The translations under genes were made by a program, and so were the position numbers. From NCBI GenBank assembly GCA_947073545.1, contig CAMTMP010000024.1:1-63483 (forward strand): a DNA stretch of 63,483 nt, in the 5' to 3' direction. This stretch comes from an uncultured bacterium. Lineage in GTDB: Bacteria > Bacillota > Clostridia > Lachnospirales > Lachnospiraceae. Positions within the stretch are counted from its first letter, which is position 1. Each line of letters starts with the position of its first letter. Positions 17,501 through 25,852 of this stretch are shown here, piece by piece. A model generated the notes under the pieces. The model was not told the origin of the DNA, made no database searches, and saw nothing but the letters and a program-made list of their open reading frames with translations.

Positions 17501-19801
17501 CAGGTGCGGCCGGTGAAAGATCTGCCGGAGAAGAAATACAAGTTGTTTGTCGGACTCAACGGCGTTGTACCGACGGCGGACAGTGTGCTTCCTTTGACGA
17601 TTACCGTGAAGAAGAGCGCTCCGGCGCCGACGGTAAAGTTTAATACCAAGAAGACGAAATTTAATCTTTTTTATAAAAATGGCGGCGTGGATCAGGACGG
17701 CAATCCGATTACCGTCACGACAGAGATCACTAAGCTGGGAACGGCCAAGATAGACAGGGTTACGCTGGAGGCGTTGTCGACGAAGGAGGATGACAGATGC
17801 TTTACCGATAATTTTGAGGTGAAGAGCCAAGGTATCATTGACGGCAAGTATACGGTTGTGATCGGAAGAACGGGAAGTGATCTTCGGTATACAGAGGCGA
17901 AGAGGGCTGCGGTGACAGGCAATCTCATGATTTACTATGAAGGTTATGAGAACAGCGCGGCGAAAAAGGTGAAGGTGACGATGCCTACCTGCACCACAGC
18001 GCCCTCCTATGCACTGCGGACGACAAAGGCTACTTACCGGGATGGCTACTTTGCGAAGGAGATATTAGAACTCTACGATAAAAAGTCCAAAACCAAGGAG
18101 CGGGTCGTATTGGTTAAGGGCACAGACACAGTGGAAAACATAGATGCGGGGGAAGACTCTGTTATAGTTAACATTCCGCCCGAGATTCAGGCGGATGGAA
18201 CCATTGCAGTCGGTTTTGTGGCGGAGAAGGGAAAACTGAAGCTTGCGATTTCAAATCCGGGCTGGGATCTGGATAAAGACGGGTACAGGAGGACACTCAA
18301 CTTCACCTATACCGTGAATGTCAGCAGTGCGAAGCCTACTTTGAAAACAGACCAGAGCTCGGTAACCCTGAACCTGAATTATCCGGAGAAGGCAGCCGCT
18401 TTCCAGCTTGTATCGAACCAGAGAGGCGTGGATATTGCCGGAACGCAGACGTTTGTGCCAGCATCCGATAAAGATGGCATCTATAATCTTGAAGTGACCT
18501 ACGAGAACGGGGTGGGCACAGTTAAGATTAAGGACGGAAAGCAGGTGGGGAAAGGCACTTATAAGTTCAAATGTGAAGCGCCTGTGTCAAGGGACTGGCC
18601 GGATTTGAAACCGGTTACGCTGACCGTCAAAGTGGTGGACAATAAGCCGACTGTCAAATTCGGTAAGGGTTCTCTGCAGTTGAATAAGCGTGTGTATAAA
18701 GACAACAGTCTCAGCGGGAACAGTGTGGATGAGGCGGGAAATCCGCTGTATCAGGAAATTGCGGATATTCCGTTCACGGTAAACACGATTCCGGAAGGCT
18801 ATAGGATTGCGGATGTAGGCACGGGAAATCAGGCCACGGAAATCAAAACGCAGTCAGGCGGCGTGGACCAACGTTTTTCCTTCCATATAAAAGAGGGCAA
18901 TCTGGAGGAGAAAATCAGCGACAAGCTGGAGGTGTCTCTGTTAGATGGCGCTTTGTCGGCAGGTACTTATAAGTTTACCATGACACAGCGATACGTGAAG
19001 GAGGGGAAAACTACCGTATCTGCCAAGCCGGTAAATTTCAGCGTGAAGGTTTCCGACAAGGCTATTGAACTGGCGGTATCCGCAAAAGGAAAGATCAATC
19101 TGGTGAACCGGAAAGGCGAGGCCAGTGATAAGAACGGGATTTTGTATACGCCTACTTTGAAGAATCTCGTGGGCGAGATTACGGATGTTAAGATACTGGA
19201 AGGCGGAGAGAAGGGCTGGGTGGAGAGCAGCCATTTCGAAGCCGAGCTGATTGAAGAGGGCAAAAATAAGGGAAAAATTTATGTGAAGCCCAAGGTAACC
19301 AGACAGCCGGGGACAGACGGTACATCTTTTACAGAAGAGTATGCGGAGCTTAAGTATAATGCCAATTATCCGGTGCGTATCTGGGTAAAGGTGAAAGGCT
19401 ATGCGGGAACGGAAGCTACGATGAATGGCGTGATGAAGACGATCAATATCAAGACAGCGCAGGTACTTCCGAAGGTGACAACGGATAAGTCCACACTGGA
19501 CGTATATCTCGCAACGAAGGAGTATGATGCGGCTTTCACGGTGAAACCCAAAGAAGGTTCGGTGGGAGAGATTGAAGATATTTATTTCGGGGAAAAGGAC
19601 GATAAGGCGAGGGACAGCTTTGAGATGATACAGCAGCCTCAGGCAGACGGTTCCATGAAGGTGATTATCCACCTGAAAGAGGCGGTTGGATTTGCAAACG
19701 GTTCCAACAATACTGTAAAAATGTATGTGAAATACAAAGGGCAGGGAACGGACACAAAAGTAGATGCCACATCCTTTACTATGAAGATCAAAGTGAATTA
19801 G
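14564..19801 (+). CDS. Giant secreted BspA-type leucine-rich repeat protein with Big_2 domain
   Basis: 1745 aa. It has a signal peptide (~1-27, ending VLAAEQG) and an acidic low-complexity stalk (~30-205). A BspA-like LRR_5 block (~276-516) has repeats of the form GAFEGCTSMTQISVPKAV, YAFYGCGNIKKVNLDNA and HAFEGCYSIMSLALPGT. A Big_2-like domain lies at ~700-775 with IATVSKSGVVTAVKAGTTTI. About 950 residues of repeated beta-sandwich-like segments follow without clear family assignment. LRR_5 proteins are common surface adhesins in gut anaerobes. Length and layout mirror the glucosaminidase at 7387, but no catalytic domain or wall anchor is visible. The start follows AAGGTGG. Confidence 0.78.
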   Translation: MRKRRVLALWLALSLVVSGNGMTVLAAEQGAGTSVLASQEELAENASGGMQNASEEESAETAPEEKEDTSGGTENTSEEDVPETGDKSDEVQTPSEEDASDEEGKTEDSENAEDSVNPENPGQPEDSDHSAPSEDHGEQNGDRPSVEDGEEGGQEEMPDVEEQEPGTDVQEPSVSENDAEETEEPETEKPEKDAFLVKPYVSRMVTFTDDTGMRVTYDANASQQYIYKVENGVLTGVVTLKESEDISGNTIETERVEFEGNVELRQPEEGEQYTSVAPGVFGGNTKITYVKLPAGLTSVAAESFKGCMGLKGVYLPSTVTEIGAGAFEGCTSMTQISVPKAVTSIGDNAFKGDTRLYMVYMKDADYSSLEQIGAHAFDGCTALGVFCSDTQFLLPTSLKGIGEYAFYGCGNIKKVNLDNAALETMGAYAFADCIGLTDAVMSRSLSVIPQYAFKGCTALVSLTFESRAGQWVTIDEHAFEGCYSIMSLALPGTIKEVASFAFAGCTNLYRVEVKNDNIVISPTRGFPAGETIKTLQFIGRVPSTTYEYCRGKDKVEFIEDTNAAVRNYYKYTVKDKKGVEHADGKIPGGRIWIGPVDKNRYEDNINTLKDEKGKVAGVQPNDDIKYRIYFELEEKYSLVPDSLRANGMILQAEKGCYYVTMPVGGIVLTAEFTTESAENVNGQEDDIAVEFSNGEPIANGVEIKEGQTTRIFLIDKEGIPVDASKIINVSTGSSAIATVSKSGVVTAVKAGTTTIKITLRGGDSKEFMVQRNIKVVEADADVLKLKATAFDPVFKITGPSDGIQTASIDKNIIRDGALTITLKANAYTADREGIAKEFTWKSSDTKVVKLRKETTNGGDPTNVLEVQKGCEGEATITVTAKNTLRSTSVPGTKETVTQKFVVSVRSLNGRLASSAITVNPNLKECGVLEVLLAYGEGLDPSKTKLYQEGKDSQGKTIYIETLDFALEQVGVSEGKSYRYQVRPVKDLPEKKYKLFVGLNGVVPTADSVLPLTITVKKSAPAPTVKFNTKKTKFNLFYKNGGVDQDGNPITVTTEITKLGTAKIDRVTLEALSTKEDDRCFTDNFEVKSQGIIDGKYTVVIGRTGSDLRYTEAKRAAVTGNLMIYYEGYENSAAKKVKVTMPTCTTAPSYALRTTKATYRDGYFAKEILELYDKKSKTKERVVLVKGTDTVENIDAGEDSVIVNIPPEIQADGTIAVGFVAEKGKLKLAISNPGWDLDKDGYRRTLNFTYTVNVSSAKPTLKTDQSSVTLNLNYPEKAAAFQLVSNQRGVDIAGTQTFVPASDKDGIYNLEVTYENGVGTVKIKDGKQVGKGTYKFKCEAPVSRDWPDLKPVTLTVKVVDNKPTVKFGKGSLQLNKRVYKDNSLSGNSVDEAGNPLYQEIADIPFTVNTIPEGYRIADVGTGNQATEIKTQSGGVDQRFSFHIKEGNLEEKISDKLEVSLLDGALSAGTYKFTMTQRYVKEGKTTVSAKPVNFSVKVSDKAIELAVSAKGKINLVNRKGEASDKNGILYTPTLKNLVGEITDVKILEGGEKGWVESSHFEAELIEEGKNKGKIYVKPKVTRQPGTDGTSFTEEYAELKYNANYPVRIWVKVKGYAGTEATMNGVMKTINIKTAQVLPKVTTDKSTLDVYLATKEYDAAFTVKPKEGSVGEIEDIYFGEKDDKARDSFEMIQQPQADGSMKVIIHLKEAVGFANGSNNTVKMYVKYKGQGTDTKVDATSFTMKIKVN

Positions 19802-19825
19802 TGCGACAGTACGATGCACTCTGCG

Positions 19826-19857
19826 AAAGGCAGCAGCCAGAACGGCGGCTGCCTTTT
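19826..19857 (+). terminator. Terminator between convergent genes
   Basis: AAAGGCAGCAGCC (19826-19838) pairs with GGCGGCTGCCTTTT (19844-19857) with one mismatch and loop AGAAC. T-run and A-run on either side suit both the LRR gene and the minus-strand XRE gene. Confidence 0.8.
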
Positions 19858-19896
19858 AAGCTCTCATCGAAGAAACATAAAAATTGATCCGGGGAG

Positions 19897-20241
19897 TTAC
19901 TCCGACTCCCCTAAAAACCGGATAAACCGCAGCAGCTCCCGGCGCTTTCGGGCATCCAGATTTTGGATGCGATAGAGCACGTCATGTACAGTAACGTCGC
20001 CCAGATACCTTCGGTTCAGATTGGGACTGCCAAGATAACCACAGGCCGAACCAAGAAGATAGTCTGTGCTGACCTTAAAATATGCGGCAAGTTTCAAAAC
20101 AGCCCAGAGCGGAACATCGCGGCGGCCGTTTTCGTAATTAGAGTATGTCTGCTGTGACACGCCCAGATATTCGGCCATTGTTTTCTGTTTTATATCCCGG
20201 TCTTCCCGTAAATCCCGGATAAGGATGTGCAGTTCTTTCAT
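19897..20241 (-). CDS. XRE-family transcriptional regulator
   Basis: A 114-aa protein. The N-terminal Cro/C1 helix-turn-helix (residues ~5-62) contains DIKQKTMAEYLGVSQQTYSNYENGRRDVPLWAVLKLAAYF and STDYLLG, the classical XRE pattern. A short C-terminal tail, rich in Arg and Leu, may mediate dimerisation. It is transcribed away from the HD-domain gene and shares a 215-base intergenic region with an inverted repeat that could be its operator. It probably represses itself, the HD gene, or both. Confidence 0.9.
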   Translation of the reverse strand: MKELHILIRDLREDRDIKQKTMAEYLGVSQQTYSNYENGRRDVPLWAVLKLAAYFKVSTDYLLGSACGYLGSPNLNRRYLGDVTVHDVLYRIQNLDARKRRELLRFIRFLGESE

Positions 20242-20271
20242 TTCCTGATCAAAGCCCTTTCGGTATCAGTA

Positions 20272-20317
20272 TTGACAAAATTGTTGTTATAAATGCTATC
20301 ACACAACGAGAAGTTGT
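20272..20317 (+). promoter_or_regulatory. Probable promoter and XRE operator in the divergent region
   Basis: A consensus TTGACA (20272-20277) precedes TGCTATCAC; spacing to TATCAC is 19 bases, slightly long. Immediately downstream is the inverted repeat ACAAC-gagaa-GTTGT (20303-20317). Further GTTGT and AACAAC half-sites lie close by at 20280-20335. The arrangement fits repression of the HD gene by the divergent XRE protein, but binding is inferred. Confidence 0.42.
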
Positions 20318-20456
20318 AATCCAGGAAACAACAAAAAGAAAAGAAATATGATAAAATACAACACAAGATGACAAACGGAGACGGCGGAGGTTGCACACAG
20401 TTTACCTATGTAGTACAATATATTGCATAAAAATGCGTAAAGGTATGTATTTGTGT

Positions 20457-22130
20457 ATGGCAGAAAAAAGTTTAAAAGATCCTATATATGGTTATATTGC
20501 AATTGATGAGGTTATTATGCGAGATGTGGTTGATACGCCGACGTTCCAGCGGTTGCGGAATATTGTGCAGACCAGTTATGCGCCGCTCTATTCGGCGGCG
20601 GTTCATAATCGTTTTATTCACTCGCTGGGTGTATATCATTTAGGGAAAATAGCATATGATGCTGTGTATAAATCTATCAAACAAAAGCCGGAAATGAAGT
20701 CTTTGAAAAATCTGGACAGATATGGGGAGATTTTTTTACTGGCATGTCTTCTTCATGATGTAGGCCATGCACCGTTTTCCCATACAGGGGAGAACTATTA
20801 TTTAAATTTGCAGGAAGAAAAGGAAAAAAGATATATTGATCTGCATAATATGCTTATAGAAGTGGTGGGGGATACACAGTTCAAGAACGATGTTAAGAAT
20901 AAAAAGGAGGGATTTGAGCCGGCAAAACCTCATGAAATTATGAGTGCAATAGTCGCGTTGAGGAAGTTTCCCTCTTTGTTTTCCAAGGCTAGGGAACGTT
21001 CTTTTTTTGCGAGATGCATTACAGGCTACTGCTACAGCGATCTGAGTCAGAACCAGGATATCTGGAATTGCCTGATCCGCTTGCTGAATGCAGAGGTTAT
21101 CGATGTAGACAAGCTGGATTATTTGATCCGGGATGCGTATATAACGGGATTTGATACTGTGCAGATTGATTATGTCAGATTGCTGGGTGCAATCTGTGTG
21201 TGGAAAGATGATGATGACGATTCGTGGAAACTTGTTTTTCATAAATCAGCGCTCAGTGTGATACAGAATGTTGTTTTTGCACACGATGCCGAAAGGCATT
21301 GGATACAGAATCATCCGGTAGTGCAGTATGAAGGATACATATTGAAGCATGCAATAGGACAGGTTAACCGTCATTTTTCAAAAGCGAATCACGGGTTGTT
21401 TTCGTATGATACGCTGACGGAAGACGGGAACTGGCTGGATGAGCATACACACATTTCTCTGCTTGCGGATGATGATCTGGTATATTTGATGAAAAATGTA
21501 TGCGCCGATGAGACAACGAAAGAGTATTTTAATCGGCAAAGACGCAGACATCCGGTATGGAAGTCGGAGGCGGAATATCGGAGTCTGTTTTACCGCAGAG
21601 TTGGAGAAAACAGCGATATTATGAATTATATTGAGAAGGAAATTAATGACTTGTCACAGTATATTCTCAATATAACGGGAAAAGATACGATTGATGAATC
21701 GACGATAGCTGCCTGCGAAAAGGAGATTACGAAGTCTGAAGACGAATTAGCAGGCGGCGGAAAAAAGAACAGAAAAGAGGTTACATGTCACCTGAAAACG
21801 GTAAGGGCTCATCTGCAGGTGCTTCGATGCATGAAGGATATCGCGGTAAAAAGTGGAGTGGACTTTGATTTGCTGATCTTGAATGCAGATCAGTTTAACA
21901 GCGGATTTATGAAAGAGGAATTTGCTCAGCTGCCGATTCTGTTTCCAGATAGAGGTCATATTGACAAGTTTGGAAAAATTGTCAATACGATGAGCGTGGA
22001 AAAGACAGAAAAGGACAAGTTTTTCTATTTGTTTTACAGACGGAAGGAGGATGGGAATTCAAAGGGGATGATTGATGCTGAAGCATTGGCAGCAGGACTT
22101 GCAAATATTGCAAATAATAAGGGCGGATAA
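20457..22130 (+). CDS. HD-domain phosphohydrolase (dNTPase/SAMHD1-like fold)
   Basis: About 557 aa. The HD metal motif is complete: His in NRFIHSLGVYHLG, His-Asp in LLHDVGHAPFSH and a later Asp in VIDVDKLDYLIRDAY. The opening KDPIYGYIAIDEVIMRDVVDTPTFQRLRNI is typical of SAMHD1/YwfO-type deoxynucleotide triphosphohydrolases. The C-terminal half has charged helical stretches with no clear family. The substrate is probably a dNTP or related nucleotide. In-frame ATGs at 20433, 20445 and 20457 (and a TTG at 20391) are possible; I chose 20457 because AAAGG lies upstream and homologous sequence starts just after it, but the start is uncertain. Codon use is AT-richer than the glycan genes. Confidence 0.78.
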   Translation: MAEKSLKDPIYGYIAIDEVIMRDVVDTPTFQRLRNIVQTSYAPLYSAAVHNRFIHSLGVYHLGKIAYDAVYKSIKQKPEMKSLKNLDRYGEIFLLACLLHDVGHAPFSHTGENYYLNLQEEKEKRYIDLHNMLIEVVGDTQFKNDVKNKKEGFEPAKPHEIMSAIVALRKFPSLFSKARERSFFARCITGYCYSDLSQNQDIWNCLIRLLNAEVIDVDKLDYLIRDAYITGFDTVQIDYVRLLGAICVWKDDDDDSWKLVFHKSALSVIQNVVFAHDAERHWIQNHPVVQYEGYILKHAIGQVNRHFSKANHGLFSYDTLTEDGNWLDEHTHISLLADDDLVYLMKNVCADETTKEYFNRQRRRHPVWKSEAEYRSLFYRRVGENSDIMNYIEKEINDLSQYILNITGKDTIDESTIAACEKEITKSEDELAGGGKKNRKEVTCHLKTVRAHLQVLRCMKDIAVKSGVDFDLLILNADQFNSGFMKEEFAQLPILFPDRGHIDKFGKIVNTMSVEKTEKDKFFYLFYRRKEDGNSKGMIDAEALAAGLANIANNKGG

Positions 22131-22209
22131 AGTTTGGTCACTTTTGACTATGTACAGGGTGATGAATTTGTATATAATATAAATAGAGCGAAAAAATATG
22201 AGGTGGAAT

Positions 22210-22581
22210 ATGAGTATTAGGATCGGGATAGAGGATTTGGTGGCTAACGCATTGATCGAGCTGGTTGACAATGATGAGAATAATCGGGAAGTGACGTACA
22301 AACAGTTGAACGATTATGGTGCGATTGTAATTGAGACGTTGAATGCAAAGAATGAAGAGGCTGTTCTAATTGTTTCAAAGGAGCGGACGAAGGCGTTTCT
22401 CCATGATTATTCTGATTTTTTTGAGGTAAGGACAAATGCCCGGCAGGAGAAATGTATTGCGCTGCTGGATGGGAAGACGACAGATGAGCTTAGGGAGTTA
22501 TTCAGAGGTTATTTGTCTCTGGACATGTTGTTGGCTTTTATAAGCGAGCACTCTTTGCAGGCCTTGGGTATATCAATTTGA
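22210..22581 (+). CDS. Small protein of unknown function downstream of the HD gene
   Basis: A 123-aa acidic, mainly helical protein, which I do not recognise. It starts MSIRIGIEDLVANALIELVDND and ends with LSLDMLLAFISEHSLQALGI. There are no membrane segments or signal peptide. GAGGTGG lies at 22200-22206, slightly close to ATG 22210; the in-frame ATG at 22198 would add four residues. It is 79 bases after the HD gene, same strand and similarly AT-rich, so it probably belongs to the same acquired unit. A partner, inhibitor or regulator of the HD enzyme is possible but unproven. Confidence 0.6.
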   Translation: MSIRIGIEDLVANALIELVDNDENNREVTYKQLNDYGAIVIETLNAKNEEAVLIVSKERTKAFLHDYSDFFEVRTNARQEKCIALLDGKTTDELRELFRGYLSLDMLLAFISEHSLQALGISI

Positions 22582-22700
22582 ATGACATGGACACAAGATC
22601 GAGAGGGGTTGAATCCTGCATAATACAGGAGGAGATCCCTTTTATGGTTTTCTTCGAAATGATTAGTTGCAGAACGACATAAAGGAGTAAAGGAGGCGTT

Positions 22701-24590
22701 ATGAACCAAGATCACATATTCTGCCGGATGATCAACGGCATGATCCGGCTGCTGCTTGCGGGAGCGGTATTTCTTTTGTTTTTGCACAGCATATTCAGCA
22801 CAAGTTTTGTAGGCAGACTGGTTTTAGAGGACGGCACGCATCGGGAAAGAACCTTGAATATAGCGGACAGTCCGTTGCGGCATCTGCTGGTATTCTTTCT
22901 TCTGACGGCGGCGCTTCTTCTGGGACGGAAATTGTGGCAGGTTCTCGGCGGACACGAAAACGGTCAGGCCGATTTGCACGGCGGGAAAAAGACAGGCATG
23001 ATTCGGGGAGATATCACATTTTGGGGGCTGACTCTTCTGACGGTTATTTTGGCCGCTTTGTATGTGATGAAGACGCAGTTATTCCCGGGTTCCGACCCGG
23101 CGAAGGTGTTTGAGATCGCCATGCAGTGGAGGCAGGGGGATTTTTCTGCGTTTGAAGAGGAGGCGTATCTGTTTCGCTATCCCTTTCAGTCCGGAATCGT
23201 CCTGTATTTATATCTTTTGAGTTTTCTCTTCGGAGAAGGGAATTTTGTAGGCCCCCAGCTTGTGAATGTGGTCTTTCTGGCGGTGATTTACGGACTGCTT
23301 GCGAAACTTTCCGGGCTTTTTGGGGTGGCGGCAGGAGAGGGGACGGACGGATTCGGAAAGAAGAGAACAGGACTGCAGGTGGCGGTATATGCGGGACTTA
23401 TCGTCTGGGTGCCGCTATCCTTTTATGTGACTTATCTGTATGGCATCCTGCCGGGCATGGCGTTTTCTCTGGGTGCGGTTTACTTTGCGCAGCGGTATCT
23501 GGCAACAAGGCGTCTGCGCTATATTGCCGCAGCATCTCTCTGTATGGGGCTGGCCACGGTAATCAAAATGAACTGTCTGATTTATCTGATTGCCATTGCC
23601 TGTTTTCTGGTTTATGATGCGGTTTCCCTCTTTTTTCTCTCTGGGGAAAAGAAGTGGAAAGAGGGCGCCGTTTCCCTTGCTTTTATTGTATGCATGGGGT
23701 TAAGCGTGGTATTATGCACGGGAATATCCAACGCCGTTGTAGAGCGGATAGCGGGTCGTGACTTGCCGGAAGGAGAAGTCATGCTTTCGTGGGTGGTGAT
23801 GGGCATGCAGGAAGCGCCGCTCGGCCCGGGAGGTTACAATGGCTATATTAGCAATGTATTTACGGAATATCACTATGACACAGAGATGGTTACACAGGCA
23901 TCTTTGGCGGATCTTCAAAAGATTGCGACGAGAATGACAGAAAATCCGTTGGATGAAGGGCTGCCCTTTTTGGCGCGGAAGACGGCTTTTCAATGGAATG
24001 ACCCTACGTTTATCTGTCTGGACCGCACGAGAGGGAGAAGCGCCAAGACGCAGATTCCGGGGTGGTTGAAAAGTGTGATCGAAGGCAGAGGCAGTGTGTG
24101 GCTCTCTGTGCTGCTCAATTACATGCATACGCTGATCTTGCTGGGAATGCTGCTTTATCTTTTTTTGCGGTGGAAAAAGGGCACGCTCTATGAACTGATG
24201 GGAGCCGTGGTTTTTCTGGGCGGCTATCTTTTCCATTTGTTTTGGGAATCCAGCGCCTCCTATACCATACCCTACTTTGTGCTGCTGATTCCCTACGCGG
24301 TCTGCGGGATGGTAGAGTGGGCTGCGTTACTTGGAAGAGAGATAGACAGGCTTTGGGGAAATGGGAAAAACGATGTGCGAAAGGGGAAAAAGGTGCATGC
24401 GAAGACGGGGCTGCGAGAGAAATACGGCAAGGCTTTCGCGGTGGTTTTCGCGCTTGGTTTTTGTCTGATTGTCTTCGCCTTCACCCGCACGAATCTGTTT
24501 GACAGGACGATAGCGCTGGATGACGATAAAAACGGTCTTGACGCGAGCGGGCAGTTCTATCAGACGGGGATTTGGGAAAATCCGTACTGA
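22701..24590 (+). CDS. GT-C-type membrane glycosyltransferase
   Basis: A 629-aa polytopic protein with about 11 membrane helices. The first external loop carries FPGSDPAKVFEIAMQWRQGD, with the acidic residue expected for a GT-C catalytic base, followed by RYPFQSGIVLYLYLL. A basic cytoplasmic stretch lies near residues 555-585, and the last ~40 residues are a hydrophilic tail. GT39/ArnT-like enzymes use polyprenyl-phosphate sugars outside the membrane. The start has AAAGGAGG seven bases upstream. The preceding 119 bases (22582-22700) contain no gene that I can see. Substrate unknown. Confidence 0.65.
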   Translation: MNQDHIFCRMINGMIRLLLAGAVFLLFLHSIFSTSFVGRLVLEDGTHRERTLNIADSPLRHLLVFFLLTAALLLGRKLWQVLGGHENGQADLHGGKKTGMIRGDITFWGLTLLTVILAALYVMKTQLFPGSDPAKVFEIAMQWRQGDFSAFEEEAYLFRYPFQSGIVLYLYLLSFLFGEGNFVGPQLVNVVFLAVIYGLLAKLSGLFGVAAGEGTDGFGKKRTGLQVAVYAGLIVWVPLSFYVTYLYGILPGMAFSLGAVYFAQRYLATRRLRYIAAASLCMGLATVIKMNCLIYLIAIACFLVYDAVSLFFLSGEKKWKEGAVSLAFIVCMGLSVVLCTGISNAVVERIAGRDLPEGEVMLSWVVMGMQEAPLGPGGYNGYISNVFTEYHYDTEMVTQASLADLQKIATRMTENPLDEGLPFLARKTAFQWNDPTFICLDRTRGRSAKTQIPGWLKSVIEGRGSVWLSVLLNYMHTLILLGMLLYLFLRWKKGTLYELMGAVVFLGGYLFHLFWESSASYTIPYFVLLIPYAVCGMVEWAALLGREIDRLWGNGKNDVRKGKKVHAKTGLREKYGKAFAVVFALGFCLIVFAFTRTNLFDRTIALDDDKNGLDASGQFYQTGIWENPY

Positions 24591-24601
24591 GCGGATTTTC
24601 C
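24575..24601. other. Perfect hairpin around the stop codon of the GT-C gene
   Basis: GGAAAATCCG (24575-24584) pairs perfectly with CGGATTTTCC (24592-24601); the TGA stop lies in the seven-base loop. No T-run follows on either strand, so it is a weak terminator candidate between convergent genes. Confidence 0.5.
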
Positions 24602-24678
24602 GGAAAAACGGGCAGAAGGGAGCAGCAGGCATCTGTGAGGGCTGCCTTACCGGAGCGGCGGACAGACCGGATGCAGGG

Positions 24679-25695
24679 TTAATGTTTCAGGAGAAAACGA
24701 AACAGTCCGTACAGCCTGTGCCGGATGCAGAAGACATAAGCCTTGTTATGGAGTCCTGAGACGTCACTGATTTTGACGGCGCGAAAGGCCCGCCTGACAG
24801 GCGGATAGCCGCATTCTTCATGAAACTTTTTTTTATGGTCTGCGGCAGTGGTCTGCATGGTGCAAAACACGGGCGGAAAAGTCAGCAGACATTGATAGGC
24901 ATAATAATAGAGAAGCTGTTTTTCCATGCAGGGGTATGCGGCAAGGTCGATCAGCTTGTCATAAGTATCGAAGAGCAGGCGGTTTTCCGCAAGCCGTCCG
25001 CAATCCATCGTGTGGGTGAGTGAATTTTCGTTACTTCTATAGTAATAAAAGGATTCCGGGAGAAAATAAACGGCGGATGCTTCCAGAAGGCAGGGATAGG
25101 CCGCCAGGCCGTCTTCCCCCAGCTTGATCGTAAGGGGAACACGGAAAAGATGCTTTTCCAGAAGGGTCCGGCGAAACAGTTTATTGCACAGGCTGGGAGA
25201 GACGCCGTAGTGAAAAAAACTGCCGGAAAACAGGAGCCGGGGATAGATGACGGATGCAAGCCGTCGCTCATCGTAGAAGCCGGGATCACAGAAATCCCGC
25301 CGTTCGATCCGTTTTTTCGGGGTGACTGCGGTGTAATTGCAGCACACCATGTCGGTATCGTACTCTTTTGCAGTCGTGCACATGCGCGCATACATAGCGG
25401 GATCGATCCAGTCGTCGCTGTCCACAAAGGCGATATATTCACCGGCCGCTTTTTCAAAGCCCGCCTGTCTGGCTGACATGTGGCCGCCGTTTTCCTTGTG
25501 GAAACAGCGGATGCGGGTGTCCTTTGCGGCGTAAGCGTCGGCAAGCGCGGGCGAGCCGTCTGTGGAGCCGTCGTCTATGAGGAGCACTTCGAAGTCCGTG
25601 AAGGTCTGGGCGAGAATGCTGTCGAGACATTCGGCAAGGTAGGACTCTACATTATAGACAGGTACGATGATACTTAAAAACGGCATGGATGACAT
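24679..25695 (-). CDS. Glycosyltransferase family 2
   Basis: A 338-aa GT-A fold enzyme. It begins PFLSIIVPVYNVESYLAECLDSI and shows LLIDDGSTDGSP and AFVDSDDWIDP, the DxD-type nucleotide-sugar/metal site. There is no membrane anchor apart from a possible amphipathic C-terminus, as in EpsJ/CpsI-type cytoplasmic polysaccharide transferases. AAAGGAG lies just upstream of the start codon. It is the only minus-strand gene in this part of the cluster and is divergent from the GT4 gene at 25853, with its own promoter at 25740-25768. Confidence 0.88.
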   Translation of the reverse strand: MSSMPFLSIIVPVYNVESYLAECLDSILAQTFTDFEVLLIDDGSTDGSPALADAYAAKDTRIRCFHKENGGHMSARQAGFEKAAGEYIAFVDSDDWIDPAMYARMCTTAKEYDTDMVCCNYTAVTPKKRIERRDFCDPGFYDERRLASVIYPRLLFSGSFFHYGVSPSLCNKLFRRTLLEKHLFRVPLTIKLGEDGLAAYPCLLEASAVYFLPESFYYYRSNENSLTHTMDCGRLAENRLLFDTYDKLIDLAAYPCMEKQLLYYYAYQCLLTFPPVFCTMQTTAADHKKKFHEECGYPPVRRAFRAVKISDVSGLHNKAYVFCIRHRLYGLFRFLLKH

Positions 25696-25739
25696 GATTC
25701 AGCTCCTTTTCCCAGATAAAAGCATTTACTTTTTCGATG

Positions 25740-25768
25740 ATTATAACATAAAAAGAGAAGTCCGCGAA
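25740..25768 (-). promoter_or_regulatory. Promoter of the minus-strand GT2 gene
   Basis: Read on the minus strand: TTCGCG (25768-25763), 17 bases, then TATAAT (25745-25740) preceded by TGT (extended -10). The -35 is weak, but the extended -10 is consensus. Confidence 0.6.
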
Positions 25769-25852
25769 GGGATACTTTGACGGCGGACGTAAAAAAGTCT
25801 GAGGCAATGGGAAGGAAACTTTTTGATATAGGCCGATGGTGGGGGAACCGAA

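Noticed and set aside
22144..22178. TTGACT...TATAAT as a promoter for the 123-aa gene
   Set aside because: The spacer is 23 bases, too long for a standard promoter. The gene is more probably co-transcribed with the HD gene.
22616..22665. Possible hairpin between the small unknown gene and the GT-C gene
   Set aside because: Only four contiguous base pairs (CCTG/CAGG) form before mismatches, and no T-run follows in the right place.
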